Of a stretch of DNA of 21,143 nt, positions 1 to 7,164 are shown piece after piece; the first letter of the stretch is position 1; each line of letters starts with the position of its first letter. Under the pieces are notes generated by a model. That model saw only the letters and a list, made by a program, of their open reading frames with translations, ran no database searches and was not told the origin of the DNA. This DNA is from CAYRFF01 sp964423575 (GTDB lineage: Bacteria > Bacteroidota > Bacteroidia > Chitinophagales > Saprospiraceae). The DNA lies in the NCBI GenBank assembly GCA_964423575.1, contig CAYRFF010000051.1, forward strand, positions 1 through 21,143. Direction: 5' to 3'. The position numbers and the translations under genes are program-made.

Positions 1-515
1 TTCGGGAAACTACCGGCTCAAGTTACTCTACTTTCTCTATAAGGGGTTTGATTCCTAAAAACCAGTAAATATTGCCTATATTTCAGTGTTCATGCCAAAA
101 CGTTTCTAATTTTAAAACGTTTTGGACAGGTGTGATTTATGACATGATTGTGGATAAGGAAGATAATATTGTAGTAGTGGGAAGACATTGGAGCGACAGG
201 TTTCCAGGCGATGTGAGAAACTTTTATCTTAAGATAAATACTGATGGGCTTGTAACGTCAATTTTAGGGTACAGTCAGGAAGATATTATGACGGTATATC
301 CTAATCCTACAAGCGGTGAAATATATTGGGATAATGGAGTACAGGAGTCAAAATCATATTCTGTGTATGATGAAAGGGGAGTTAAAGTGAAGGAGGGAAA
401 GTCAGAAAACAGAAACAGTATAAATCTTGGGGATTTATCTGCAGGTACTTATTTTATTCATTTCAAAGATGATAAAGGTCGTGAGTTAAATCAAAGTAAG
501 ATTGTAAAATATTGA
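1..515 (+). pseudogene. 3' remnant of a type IX-secreted protein (sorting domain)
   Basis: The open frame runs from a TTG at 72 (first in-frame ATG at 144) to the stop at 513-515. About residues 25-60 look like one blade of a repeat or propeller protein (DNIVVVGRHW, then YLKINTDG). About residues 74-147 are a type A C-terminal sorting domain: YPNPTSGEI, then YSVYDERGVKVKEG, LSAGTYFIHF and a terminal KIVKY. Such domains send proteins through the type IX system and are then removed. There is no signal peptide, and all three forward frames carry a stop just upstream (TAA at 40, 56 and 66). The ORF as it stands therefore cannot be exported. I read it as the tail of a larger gene broken by stops or frameshifts, lying partly left of the window. 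An 11-bp inverted repeat sits inside it. The sorting-domain call is firm; the pseudogene call is inference. Confidence 0.6.
95..125. repeat. 11-bp perfect inverted repeat
   Basis: CCAAAACGTTT at 95-105 and AAACGTTTTGG at 115-125 are exact reverse complements separated by 9 bases. No T run follows on either strand, so it is not a typical intrinsic terminator. It lies just downstream of the stop codons that break the sorting-domain gene. Confidence 0.7.
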
Positions 516-594
516 ATTTATTTGGTGTCGATGTTTTGCAGAAGCTTACTATATTGATGTTTTATCTCTCCCGTGCAACGGAACGATTTTAAAC

Positions 595-627
595 AAAAAA
601 AGGGAGATAGATTTCTCTACCTCCCTT
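595..627 (-). terminator. Intrinsic terminator of the gcvH-vanZ-tonB unit
   Basis: Read on the minus strand, AGGGAGGTAGA (626-616) pairs with TCTATCTCCCT (611-601) through 11 positions with one G-U, closed by a GAAA tetraloop. Seven T residues follow (601-595). It starts about 23 bases beyond the tonB stop. Confidence 0.9.
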
Positions 628-649
628 ATGAATTTATGTCATTATAGTA

Positions 650-1561
650 CTACTCAAGCTGGAACTTAATCGGAAGGTTAAACATAACCGAAACCGGTTT
701 CCCTCTCTGTCTCCCAGGAGTCCATTTCTGTGGCATTGTCTTCATCTTTTCGACAACTCGCTTGGCTTCGTCACCAAGCCCTGCTCCGGGATCTCTGAGT
801 ATTTTGATATCCGTGATCTCTCCATCATCTGTCACGACAAACTGCGCGTATACCGTACCTTCTGTCTGAGTTTCCTTAGCGATGGTCGGGTAGCGGATAT
901 TGGAATATACAAACTGCAGAAGCTTCTGCTGCGCACATTCATATTTTTCTTCATTCGTCCCGTTTATGTCTTCACAACCCGGGAATCGCGGCATTTGCTC
1001 CGCACGACGGAAAATAGTTTTTTCTTCTTTCTTAGGAGGTGGCGGTGGTGGTGGTGGCGCTTCTTCCTTCACTTCAACTTCCGCTACCTCTGTATCTTCA
1101 AAGATAGTCTGGTCCTTAAATAAATCCTGATCTTCCTCTTCCAGAATCTCTTCTGACACCTCTTCAATCTTTGGAGGAGGTGGCGGTGGCGGTGGTGGAG
1201 GTGGCTCTTGAGTCCTAGGCGGTTCAATGACAAATTCATCATCGATATCCCAATCAACATCGTGAATAGTCACGTTCTTTTCATATTCTGTATAGTTTAA
1301 TACGAGAATAGAGATAAGGATTGCTGCTGCAAGTCCAAAGTTCAAAAAAGTATTAGAATAGCCGAGGCCATCTACTTCCGGATACTTGGTACGTGCTTTC
1401 AGTTGATCTATTCGATCCTTTTCCTCATAGCTTGAGGCAAAGTCTTTACTGGCAGCTCTACTTTTGATGTAATATTTCATAAAAAATATGACACCGATAA
1501 GAACTGCAGCAACTGCTATAAGAGCGAACAATAATTGTGAAGCATTTAATGCAATTTCCAT
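650..1561 (-). CDS. tonB: Energy transducer TonB with an extra N-terminal membrane segment
   Basis: The 303-residue product would couple the inner-membrane proton motive force (through ExbB/ExbD) to TonB-dependent outer-membrane transporters. A hydrophobic segment lies at about residues 9-30 and a second at about 70-90. A periplasmic linker follows with runs of 11 prolines (120-130) and 8 prolines (169-176) and acidic stretches between. The C-terminal TonB domain lies at about 215-302, with YPTIAKE, GTVYAQFVVTDDGEI and the ending VMFNLPIKFQLE. The MPRFPGCED stretch before the domain is usual in Bacteroidota TonB proteins. Typical TonB has one membrane anchor, so two make this variant unusual; both termini would be periplasmic only if the two segments form a hairpin with a short cytoplasmic loop. 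The ATG (1559-1561) lies inside the VanZ-like gene, a 16-base overlap that suggests translational coupling. Confidence 0.9.
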   Translation of the reverse strand: MEIALNASQLLFALIAVAAVLIGVIFFMKYYIKSRAASKDFASSYEEKDRIDQLKARTKYPEVDGLGYSNTFLNFGLAAAILISILVLNYTEYEKNVTIHDVDWDIDDEFVIEPPRTQEPPPPPPPPPPPKIEEVSEEILEEEDQDLFKDQTIFEDTEVAEVEVKEEAPPPPPPPPKKEEKTIFRRAEQMPRFPGCEDINGTNEEKYECAQQKLLQFVYSNIRYPTIAKETQTEGTVYAQFVVTDDGEITDIKILRDPGAGLGDEAKRVVEKMKTMPQKWTPGRQRGKPVSVMFNLPIKFQLE

Positions 1562-1962
1562 AATGATATAGATTTTAATAATTTCTCAAAAATGAGAAAG
1601 CCTATAATTATCCCGATAAGATTAGCAAAAATATCATAGGAATCAAAATATCTTCCCAGTTTCATGAAACTTTGTAGCATTTCTATTACTATGCTATACA
1701 AAAAACATAAAACCAGGAGAAAAATCTTATTGATTTTAATTCCTCTGAATAGATGTGCAGACAGAACCAGTATGGTAAGTATGAAATACATACTGAAATG
1801 CACAATTTTATCCAAATGAGGTATTTCAACTATCCTTATCTTAGGAATGCTGGAAGAGGGTGTGAGTGACAACCACAACAAGGTTATCGTCCAGACCATT
1901 GCAGCATAAGTAAAAGAACGTTTTCTCTTTCCGTTTTTATCAAAGATGCGTTCACGACCCAC
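1546..1962 (-). CDS. VanZ-like integral membrane protein
   Basis: The 138-residue protein has four predicted membrane segments (about 20-35, 55-72, 78-97 and 110-127) and the VanZ-family polar residues: D51 and H55 in the DKIVHF stretch, then E94, R104, D107, D110 and N114 in the EMLQSF..GRYFD..DIFANLIG stretch. VanZ of enterococci gives low-level teicoplanin resistance, but the role of these short Bacteroidota homologues is not established and I do not assign one. The frame opens with a GTG at 1962. An ATG at residue 22 is an alternative start but would remove the basic KNGKRKR stretch that favours a cytoplasmic N-terminus. It follows gcvH by 21 bases and overlaps tonB, so all three are probably one transcript. 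Confidence 0.8.
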   Translation of the reverse strand: MGRERIFDKNGKRKRSFTYAAMVWTITLLWLSLTPSSSIPKIRIVEIPHLDKIVHFSMYFILTILVLSAHLFRGIKINKIFLLVLCFLYSIVIEMLQSFMKLGRYFDSYDIFANLIGIIIGFLIFEKLLKSISLWKLH

Positions 1963-1983
1963 TATGGCGTATGGATAATAAAA

Positions 1984-2373
1984 TTAACTGATAAATTCCT
2001 TGTAAGCATCAGCTGACATCAGACTTTCCAACTCACTTTTATCACTCATTTTTATCTTGATTATCCAACCTTCTCCATAGGGATCTGAATTGATAAGACT
2101 AGGATCATCCCCTTCATCTTCATCAATTTCAGGATTGAATTCAATTACCTCACCAGATACAGGCATAAAAAGTTCAGAAGTCGTTTTTACAGCTTCTACT
2201 GTCCCGTATACTTCATTTTGCTCCAGTTCTTCATCAAGAGAATCGATTTCTACATATACGAGTTCACCGAGTTCACTCTGTGCAAAATCAGTAATACCTA
2301 CGATAGCAATATCGCCTTCCACTCTGACCCATTCGTGTTCATCAGTGTATTTGAGATTTTCAGGAATATTCAT
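1984..2373 (-). CDS. gcvH: Glycine cleavage system H protein
   Basis: The lipoyl carrier of the glycine cleavage complex: its lipoyl-lysine arm shuttles the aminomethyl group and electrons among the P, T and L proteins. The product has 129 residues, close to the family's usual 125-130. It begins MNIPENLKYTDEHEWVRV and carries the lipoylation motif VEAVKTTSE with the modified lysine at K63. The frame stays open 17 codons further upstream, but that extension is unlike the family; the ATG at 2371-2373 gives the standard N-terminus. The other glycine cleavage genes (gcvP, gcvT) are not in the window. It heads a compact unit with the VanZ-like gene and tonB. Confidence 0.95.
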   Translation of the reverse strand: MNIPENLKYTDEHEWVRVEGDIAIVGITDFAQSELGELVYVEIDSLDEELEQNEVYGTVEAVKTTSELFMPVSGEVIEFNPEIDEDEGDDPSLINSDPYGEGWIIKIKMSDKSELESLMSADAYKEFIS

Positions 2374-2636
2374 TTTTCTTATTTTAAAAATTAGACAATT
2401 ATTGAATAATATTTCACCCGCCAAAATAAGAGTTACTTTTCAATATCTCTGCATAAAGGCGAAAATAGTTTGTACTATAAGAGAGTAGGGGCTGAATAAT
2501 TAATTATCGACCGACATTTGCGTAAGCTAAATAAGAGATAAAGATAAATCTACAGTAAAAGTCGCTGAGCCTATTCTTTTAATATATTATAATAAGTATA
2601 AGTATATACCACTTGAGAGTAGAAACTCCTTATTCC
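2374..2636. other. Intergenic region upstream of gcvH
   Basis: AT-rich spacer between gcvH and the citrate synthase terminator. The only -7-like word for gcvH is TATTTTCG (minus strand, 2460-2467), and it lacks a TTG at the right distance, so I do not call a promoter. No ORF or RNA gene is convincing. Confidence 0.4.
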
Positions 2637-2682
2637 CCAAAATAAAAATAGCCCGCAATCCATTATGAGGAAGCAGGCTATT
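2637..2682 (-). terminator. Intrinsic terminator of citrate synthase
   Basis: On the minus strand AATAGCCTGC (2682-2673) pairs with GCGGGCTATT (2656-2647) over 10 positions with one G-U and a 16-base loop. The T-rich tail TTTTTATTTT follows directly. It lies about 20 bases past the citrate synthase stop. Confidence 0.88.
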
Positions 2683-2701
2683 CTGTGTTATATCAATACA
2701 A

Positions 2702-4003
2702 CTATAGTTGAGCTTTAATCCAGTCAGATGTAACTGATTTAGGACGCTCAAGAGGCAAGCCAAGAGCTCTTGACCAGCATAGAGAAGCAAGAACTCCCAT
2801 TGCTCTTGAAACTCCAAACAGTACCGTGTAATAGCTATATTCTTTCAATCCATAATGTACGAGCATGGCACCTGAATGCGCATCGACATTGGGCCATGGA
2901 TTCTTAACTTTACCCAATGCTTTAAGAATATCAGGAACAACATCAAAGAGTTTCCATACTATATTGATATAGTCGTCCTTATCTCCGATATATTCTTCAG
3001 CAAATTTCTGCTGTGCCACAAATCGTGGATCCGGTACACGCAATACCGCATGCCCATATCCCGGAATTACACGACCACGTGCGAGAGTGCTGTTTACATA
3101 CTCCTTAATCTGCTCGGTACTAGGCTTGGTCGTACCAAGCGTATCTACCATCTTGAATATCCACTTAATTACTTCCTGATTAGCCAATCCGTGCAGAGGT
3201 CCTGCAAGCGAATTGATTCCAGATGCAAGAGAGAGATAAGCGTCACTTAAAGTTGAACCTGCAAGGTGGGTGGCATGCGCAGAAGCATTTCCACCCTCGT
3301 GATCTGCATGTATAGTGAGATACAAACGCATCAGGCTCTTAAAATCTTCACCGGGAATCCCTAGCATGTGAGCATAGTTACCTGCCCAGTCCAGAGAAAT
3401 ATCAGGCTGGATATGATTTCCACCGTGATATGTCCTCCTATATATATATGCTGCAACTCGTGGAAGTCTGGCAATGAGGTTCATTGTGTCTTCGTAAGTA
3501 GCATCCCAATATTCGGTTTTGTTCATACCTTCTGCATATCGACGGGCAAATATACTCGTCTGCTGCATTGCGGTTATTGCAATTGAAAATTGCGTCATCG
3601 GATGTGTATCTTCCGGAAGAGTGTCAAGTGTTTTAAAAACGTATTCAGGCACATTAGCACGGTATTTCCACTGATCTGAAAGCCACTTGACTTGCTCTTG
3701 AGTAGGGATCTCGTCGACGAGCATTAACCAGAAAAGTCCCTCCGGTAAAGGCTCCTTACCGCCATCGCGCTTAGGTAATTTTTCTCTGAGTTCCGGAATC
3801 GTATAACCTCTGAATCTGATGCCGCTGTCAGGATCGAGAGCGGATGTTTCCCAGAGCATAGATTTCAACCCTCTCATACCTCCGATCACCTGGCTTACTG
3901 CGATTGTATCAATCTGAGTGTTGCCGTGATTTCTCGATATGCTTTGAAGCTCATCCTTCAGGGCTTGTGACTTTTCATAAAACTTCTGCTTTAGTGAATC
4001 CAT
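2702..4003 (-). CDS. gltA: Citrate synthase, eukaryotic (mitochondrial) type
   Basis: Condenses oxaloacetate and acetyl-CoA to citrate, the entry step of the TCA cycle. The 433-residue protein reads like mitochondrial citrate synthase, not the hexameric NADH-inhibited E. coli type. It has IHADHEGGNASAH (231-243), LAGPLHGLANQE (266-277), IPGYGHAVLR (313-322) and NVDAHSG (372-378). The three catalytic residues, H274, H320 and D375 in pig numbering, correspond to H271, H318 and D374. The usual Gram-negative N-terminal NADH-binding region is absent. The ATG at 4001-4003 gives a normal N-terminus. The gene is monocistronic: a terminator follows at 2637-2682, and a consensus promoter about 290 bases upstream implies a long leader. 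Confidence 0.95.
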   Translation of the reverse strand: MDSLKQKFYEKSQALKDELQSISRNHGNTQIDTIAVSQVIGGMRGLKSMLWETSALDPDSGIRFRGYTIPELREKLPKRDGGKEPLPEGLFWLMLVDEIPTQEQVKWLSDQWKYRANVPEYVFKTLDTLPEDTHPMTQFSIAITAMQQTSIFARRYAEGMNKTEYWDATYEDTMNLIARLPRVAAYIYRRTYHGGNHIQPDISLDWAGNYAHMLGIPGEDFKSLMRLYLTIHADHEGGNASAHATHLAGSTLSDAYLSLASGINSLAGPLHGLANQEVIKWIFKMVDTLGTTKPSTEQIKEYVNSTLARGRVIPGYGHAVLRVPDPRFVAQQKFAEEYIGDKDDYINIVWKLFDVVPDILKALGKVKNPWPNVDAHSGAMLVHYGLKEYSYYTVLFGVSRAMGVLASLCWSRALGLPLERPKSVTSDWIKAQL

Positions 4004-4293
4004 GCGTAACCTTTTTGTCTATTTTCTTTATAAAATTAATTATTTTAGTGAACCTACTTGTTCTCTTGCTTTCGCAAATTTAGTCCGGGTCTTCAGTTCC
4101 GGGCTTAATTCCGACATACATAACGGTATTTCCTTAAATGAGTTTATAAAATTCTGAAAACTTCCTGATTTTTAACGATAATTTAATTATATATGGTATA
4201 ATGTCAGGATTCTTCCATCATCGGCTTACTAAAATGCATGTTTTTCTGTAAACCTGATACTTATTCCGTTGACTCGTTTTGTTGTCCGGCGCA

Positions 4294-4324
4294 CAAAGAT
4301 AAAAGATAATATTTGTCACATCAA
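4294..4324 (-). promoter_or_regulatory. Bacteroidota-type promoter for citrate synthase
   Basis: On the minus strand TTG (4324-4322), a 20-base spacer and TATCTTTG (4301-4294) match the TTG / TAnnTTTG promoter. Transcription would start near 4288, leaving a leader of about 285 bases. Confidence 0.65.
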
Positions 4325-4456
4325 TTATATTGAAATAATTTAAACAGCTATGAGTGAAATTATATAAATTTGCAGACTGTTTTTTAAATAAACCAGAAAA
4401 GATTGTCAGGCGAGGGGATTTCGGAAGCATAATTCTAAAAAGCATTATAAAATAGA

Positions 4457-4488
4457 TTTGTGAAACCGAATTAATACTCTTACTTTTG
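4457..4488 (+). promoter_or_regulatory. Bacteroidota-type promoter for the PpiD-like gene
   Basis: TTTG (4457-4460), a 20-base spacer and TACTTTTG (4481-4488). The predicted start near 4494 gives a leader of about 80 bases before the ATG at 4575. Confidence 0.7.
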
Positions 4489-4574
4489 CACAATTATTTT
4501 GACAGATTACAATAGCTTGTTTATTTAATCTTGTCTTAATCAAATTAATATGTATTAAATTAAAGTGAATATTA

Positions 4575-6686
4575 ATGGCGTTAATTACCACTATTAGGAA
4601 GAACAGTTGGCTTCTTATTGTTTCACTCGGTCTAGCACTGGGCGCTTTCATCATTATGGATATCACTGGATCCAGAAATATGGGTGGTGGAAGTCAATTT
4701 GAACTAGGAACTGTTGATGGGCAGGAAATTGATTATCGTGATTTCCAAAGGACTGAGCAAGTGTTGTACAGTGGAAGCAGCGATGATATGTATAATAGAA
4801 GAGATTATCTTTGGAATTACTTCGTTGAAAAACACCTTGTTGAAAAAGAATCCAAAGCATTGGGGATTTCTGTAGGGAAGGATGAATTGCTGGAGCTGCA
4901 ATTTGGAAATAACCTTTCACCTGTAGTTATTCAGAGATTCATGGATCCCCAGACAGGAGGAATCGATCGCGCTCAGCTAAATAATATAAAGCAAGGAATT
5001 GAATCCGGTCAATTGCCGGAAAACATAAGACCTTTCTGGGCCTATCAGGAGAAGGAAATTATAAAGTTCCGCCTACAAGACAAGTTGACTAACCTTGTAA
5101 CTAAAGGAATGTATGTGCCTACCTGGTACTTGAATCAGGAAAACAATTGGTCAAGCCAGACTGCATCAATGGCAGTAGTTAAAGTACCTTTCAGTGAAGT
5201 TGCAGATACTGATATAGAAGTATCTGATAGCGATATCAAGAAATACATGGATTCGCACAAGGACACCTACTACAAGGACGAAGAAACCCGCGTGGGACAA
5301 TTCGTTACTTTAAGAGTAAGCCCTACTTCCAGAGATAGTGCCAATCTTATCCAGTTGATGGAAGAGAAAAAGGTAGATTTTGCTGAAGTAGAGAATGACT
5401 CTATCTTCTCTATTACCAATGATGGATTCTTTGTAAGTATATATGCAACAAGAGATGATTTGCCTGCAGAGATGCCTGATGGCATTTTTGAAACTGAGCC
5501 GGGTTCAGTTTATGGACCTTATGTAAATGGTAACTATTATGAAATTGCCAAGGTAGTTGATGAAATGATTGTTGCTGATTCAGTTAAAGCAAGACATATT
5601 ATAAGACAGGCTTCTACACAACAGTTTGACGCAGTAAGAGATGCTACAGCACTCCTGGACAGCCTGAAAGGTGAATTGCTTGCAGGAAGAGCTAATTTTG
5701 ATTCACTATCTGTACAGTACGGTCAGGATGCTTCGAGAGATAGTGGAGGAGATTTGGGTACTTTTTCCCGTAATATGATGCTACCTGAGTTTAGTTACCA
5801 TGTATTCTATCAGATGGATGAGGGGGAATATAAAGTATTCCAATCCAGTATGGGCGTACACCTTGTACAGGTACAAAAGAAAATTTACAACGATAATAAG
5901 AAAGGTGTTAAATTGGGAATTGCAAGAACTGCTATTGTGCCAAGTGAAGACACTCAGAACGAAATGTATGATTACGCTATCGAACTTATAACTGAAGCAG
6001 GTTCCCTCAGTAATATGGATGCTACTATAGAAAGCAACCCAATGCTTATGTTGACTACTACTGCTCCATTGAGCCGCAATGATTATAAGGTGAACATTAT
6101 CAACGATAATGATACCGGGCGATCAGTTGTTCAGTGGTTGTTTGAAAAGGGGACTAAGAAGAATGACCTTTCAGATGTATTTGTTAAGAGTCATCCGGAA
6201 CTTTATTATAATGAATTCCTCTATATAGTAGGATTAAAAGAAATACTACCTAAAGGTATGCCACCGGTAGATGCGGTAAGAAATCAGATTTCACCTATTC
6301 TTGCTAAAGATAAGAAAGGTGAGGTGTTAAGAGATCGTTTAGGATCCATGGATATGAACGCAATTGCGTCTCAGTATTCTACAGACGTAGATACGCTTAG
6401 AGATGTTAAATTGAGTAGCGATAACGTATTGGGCCTAGGTAGAGAACCGCTTGTTGTTGCATCTGCTTTTCAGTTGAGTGATGGCCAGACATCAAAGCCG
6501 GTAATCGGAAATAACGGAGTTTATGTAGTAAAAGTACTGAATAAACAAAGCGTTCCGGTGAGTGGTGACATTGCTAATTCACGTAAGAGAGTAAACCAGC
6601 AGTTGAATTCAGGAACTGCTCAAGGTGTAATTGAGAGCATGAAATCAAAAGCTAAGGTTAAAGATTATAGAAGTAACTTCTTCTAA
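4575..6686 (+). CDS. ppiD: PpiD/SurA-type membrane-anchored peptidyl-prolyl isomerase
   Basis: A periplasmic chaperone and cis-trans prolyl isomerase anchored in the inner membrane, expected to help newly exported proteins fold. One membrane segment (about residues 11-29) follows a short basic N-terminus. A SurA/PpiD-like N-terminal chaperone region starts at VDGQEIDYRDF (48-58). One parvulin domain spans about 338-436: ARHIIRQAS opens it, FDSLSVQYGQDASRDSGG and LGTFSRNMMLPEF fill the middle, and GVHLVQV closes it. H341 and H429 occupy the positions of the conserved parvulin histidines. About 270 further residues follow, partly resembling a second degenerate domain (YVVKVLNKQSVP near the end). 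The length, 703 residues, is usual for Bacteroidota PpiD-like proteins. The gene has its own promoter and terminator, so it is monocistronic. Confidence 0.9.
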   Translation: MALITTIRKNSWLLIVSLGLALGAFIIMDITGSRNMGGGSQFELGTVDGQEIDYRDFQRTEQVLYSGSSDDMYNRRDYLWNYFVEKHLVEKESKALGISVGKDELLELQFGNNLSPVVIQRFMDPQTGGIDRAQLNNIKQGIESGQLPENIRPFWAYQEKEIIKFRLQDKLTNLVTKGMYVPTWYLNQENNWSSQTASMAVVKVPFSEVADTDIEVSDSDIKKYMDSHKDTYYKDEETRVGQFVTLRVSPTSRDSANLIQLMEEKKVDFAEVENDSIFSITNDGFFVSIYATRDDLPAEMPDGIFETEPGSVYGPYVNGNYYEIAKVVDEMIVADSVKARHIIRQASTQQFDAVRDATALLDSLKGELLAGRANFDSLSVQYGQDASRDSGGDLGTFSRNMMLPEFSYHVFYQMDEGEYKVFQSSMGVHLVQVQKKIYNDNKKGVKLGIARTAIVPSEDTQNEMYDYAIELITEAGSLSNMDATIESNPMLMLTTTAPLSRNDYKVNIINDNDTGRSVVQWLFEKGTKKNDLSDVFVKSHPELYYNEFLYIVGLKEILPKGMPPVDAVRNQISPILAKDKKGEVLRDRLGSMDMNAIASQYSTDVDTLRDVKLSSDNVLGLGREPLVVASAFQLSDGQTSKPVIGNNGVYVVKVLNKQSVPVSGDIANSRKRVNQQLNSGTAQGVIESMKSKAKVKDYRSNFF

Positions 6687-6716
6687 GATATATAGAGAGT
6701 TAAGTTAGACGAATCG

Positions 6717-6750
6717 AAAGGGGTGTAAGTTTTATTTACGCCCCTTTTTT
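6717..6750 (+). terminator. Intrinsic terminator of the PpiD-like gene
   Basis: GGGGTGTAA (6720-6728) pairs with TTACGCCCC (6736-6744) over nine positions with one G-U and a 7-base loop, followed by six T residues. Three A residues before the stem can extend it into the T run. It starts about 30 bases after the stop. Confidence 0.9.
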
Positions 6751-7164
6751 GTTGGCGGCTGTTTTGGTAAGGTTAGGTTATAACCCAAAGTAAATAGAAC
6801 AGTTATGCAGTCAACAAGGACAAGAAATGAGTAATCCGGTTCTACATGTCGAATATCGCTAAAATGCCTGTGTAGATCTGCGTTACATCTGCGTTCTACT
6901 GAGTTAAGCTTATTGGAGTATTGGCATGGTCCGTGTTCCATAGCCATTTTGGTGTCTTTGCTATATAAAAGACTTTACTACTTGCCTAAAGCTCATATCC
7001 TGATGATTTTAATAGTGGAAAATGAGTCCACTAGAGTAGCGAATACAAATGTGAAAACAGGGGAGGTAGTATTGCTTTGATAAATGCAGCGCAATGCAAG
7101 TACAAAGTACTAGGTGCTGAATACTAGACTAGAAATGTGTATAGGAAAAAGCTAATAGAGTCCT
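6751..7164. other. Gene-free spacer with a small tandem repeat
   Basis: No coding frame is convincing. The stretch holds the palindrome GGTTATAACC (6776-6785), two copies of ATCTGCGTT at an 11-base period (6876-6884 and 6887-6895), and a small hairpin AGTAC-AAA-GTACT (7099-7111). There is no clear terminator for the YbbR-like gene, whose 3' end borders it. Confidence 0.5.
6876..6895. repeat. Short tandem repeat, ATCTGCGTT x2
   Basis: ATCTGCGTT occurs at 6876-6884 and again at 6887-6895 with AC between. GTAGA before and TCTAC after form short inverted flanks. It resembles intergenic decay products of dispersed repeats, but its origin cannot be told from one locus. Confidence 0.5.

Larger units (their letters stand above)
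4004..4574. other. Divergent control region between citrate synthase and the PpiD-like gene
   Basis: This 571-base AT-rich spacer holds two consensus Bacteroidota promoters pointing apart (given separately). The stretch 4004-4290 would be the untranslated leader of citrate synthase. It contains a second -7-like word, TAAATTTG (minus, 4075-4082), without a convincing -33 partner. No reading frame here resembles a protein, and I recognise no riboswitch. Confidence 0.5.

Noticed and set aside
900..1130. Forward ORF with a glycine run opposite tonB
   Set aside because: The glycine run is the complement of the tonB proline codons; the protein has no domain or signal of its own.
1034..1204. Simple-sequence GGT/GGA tracts suggesting phase-variable repeats
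   Set aside because: The units are triplets of mixed proline codons in frame, typical of TonB linkers; length changes would not shift the frame.
4218..4493. 91-codon reverse ORF in the divergent control region
   Set aside because: It overlaps both consensus promoters and looks like translated AT-rich spacer.
6732..6947. 71-codon reverse ORF in the spacer after the PpiD-like gene
   Set aside because: It runs through the terminator hairpin and the ATCTGCGTT repeat and has no protein-like pattern.
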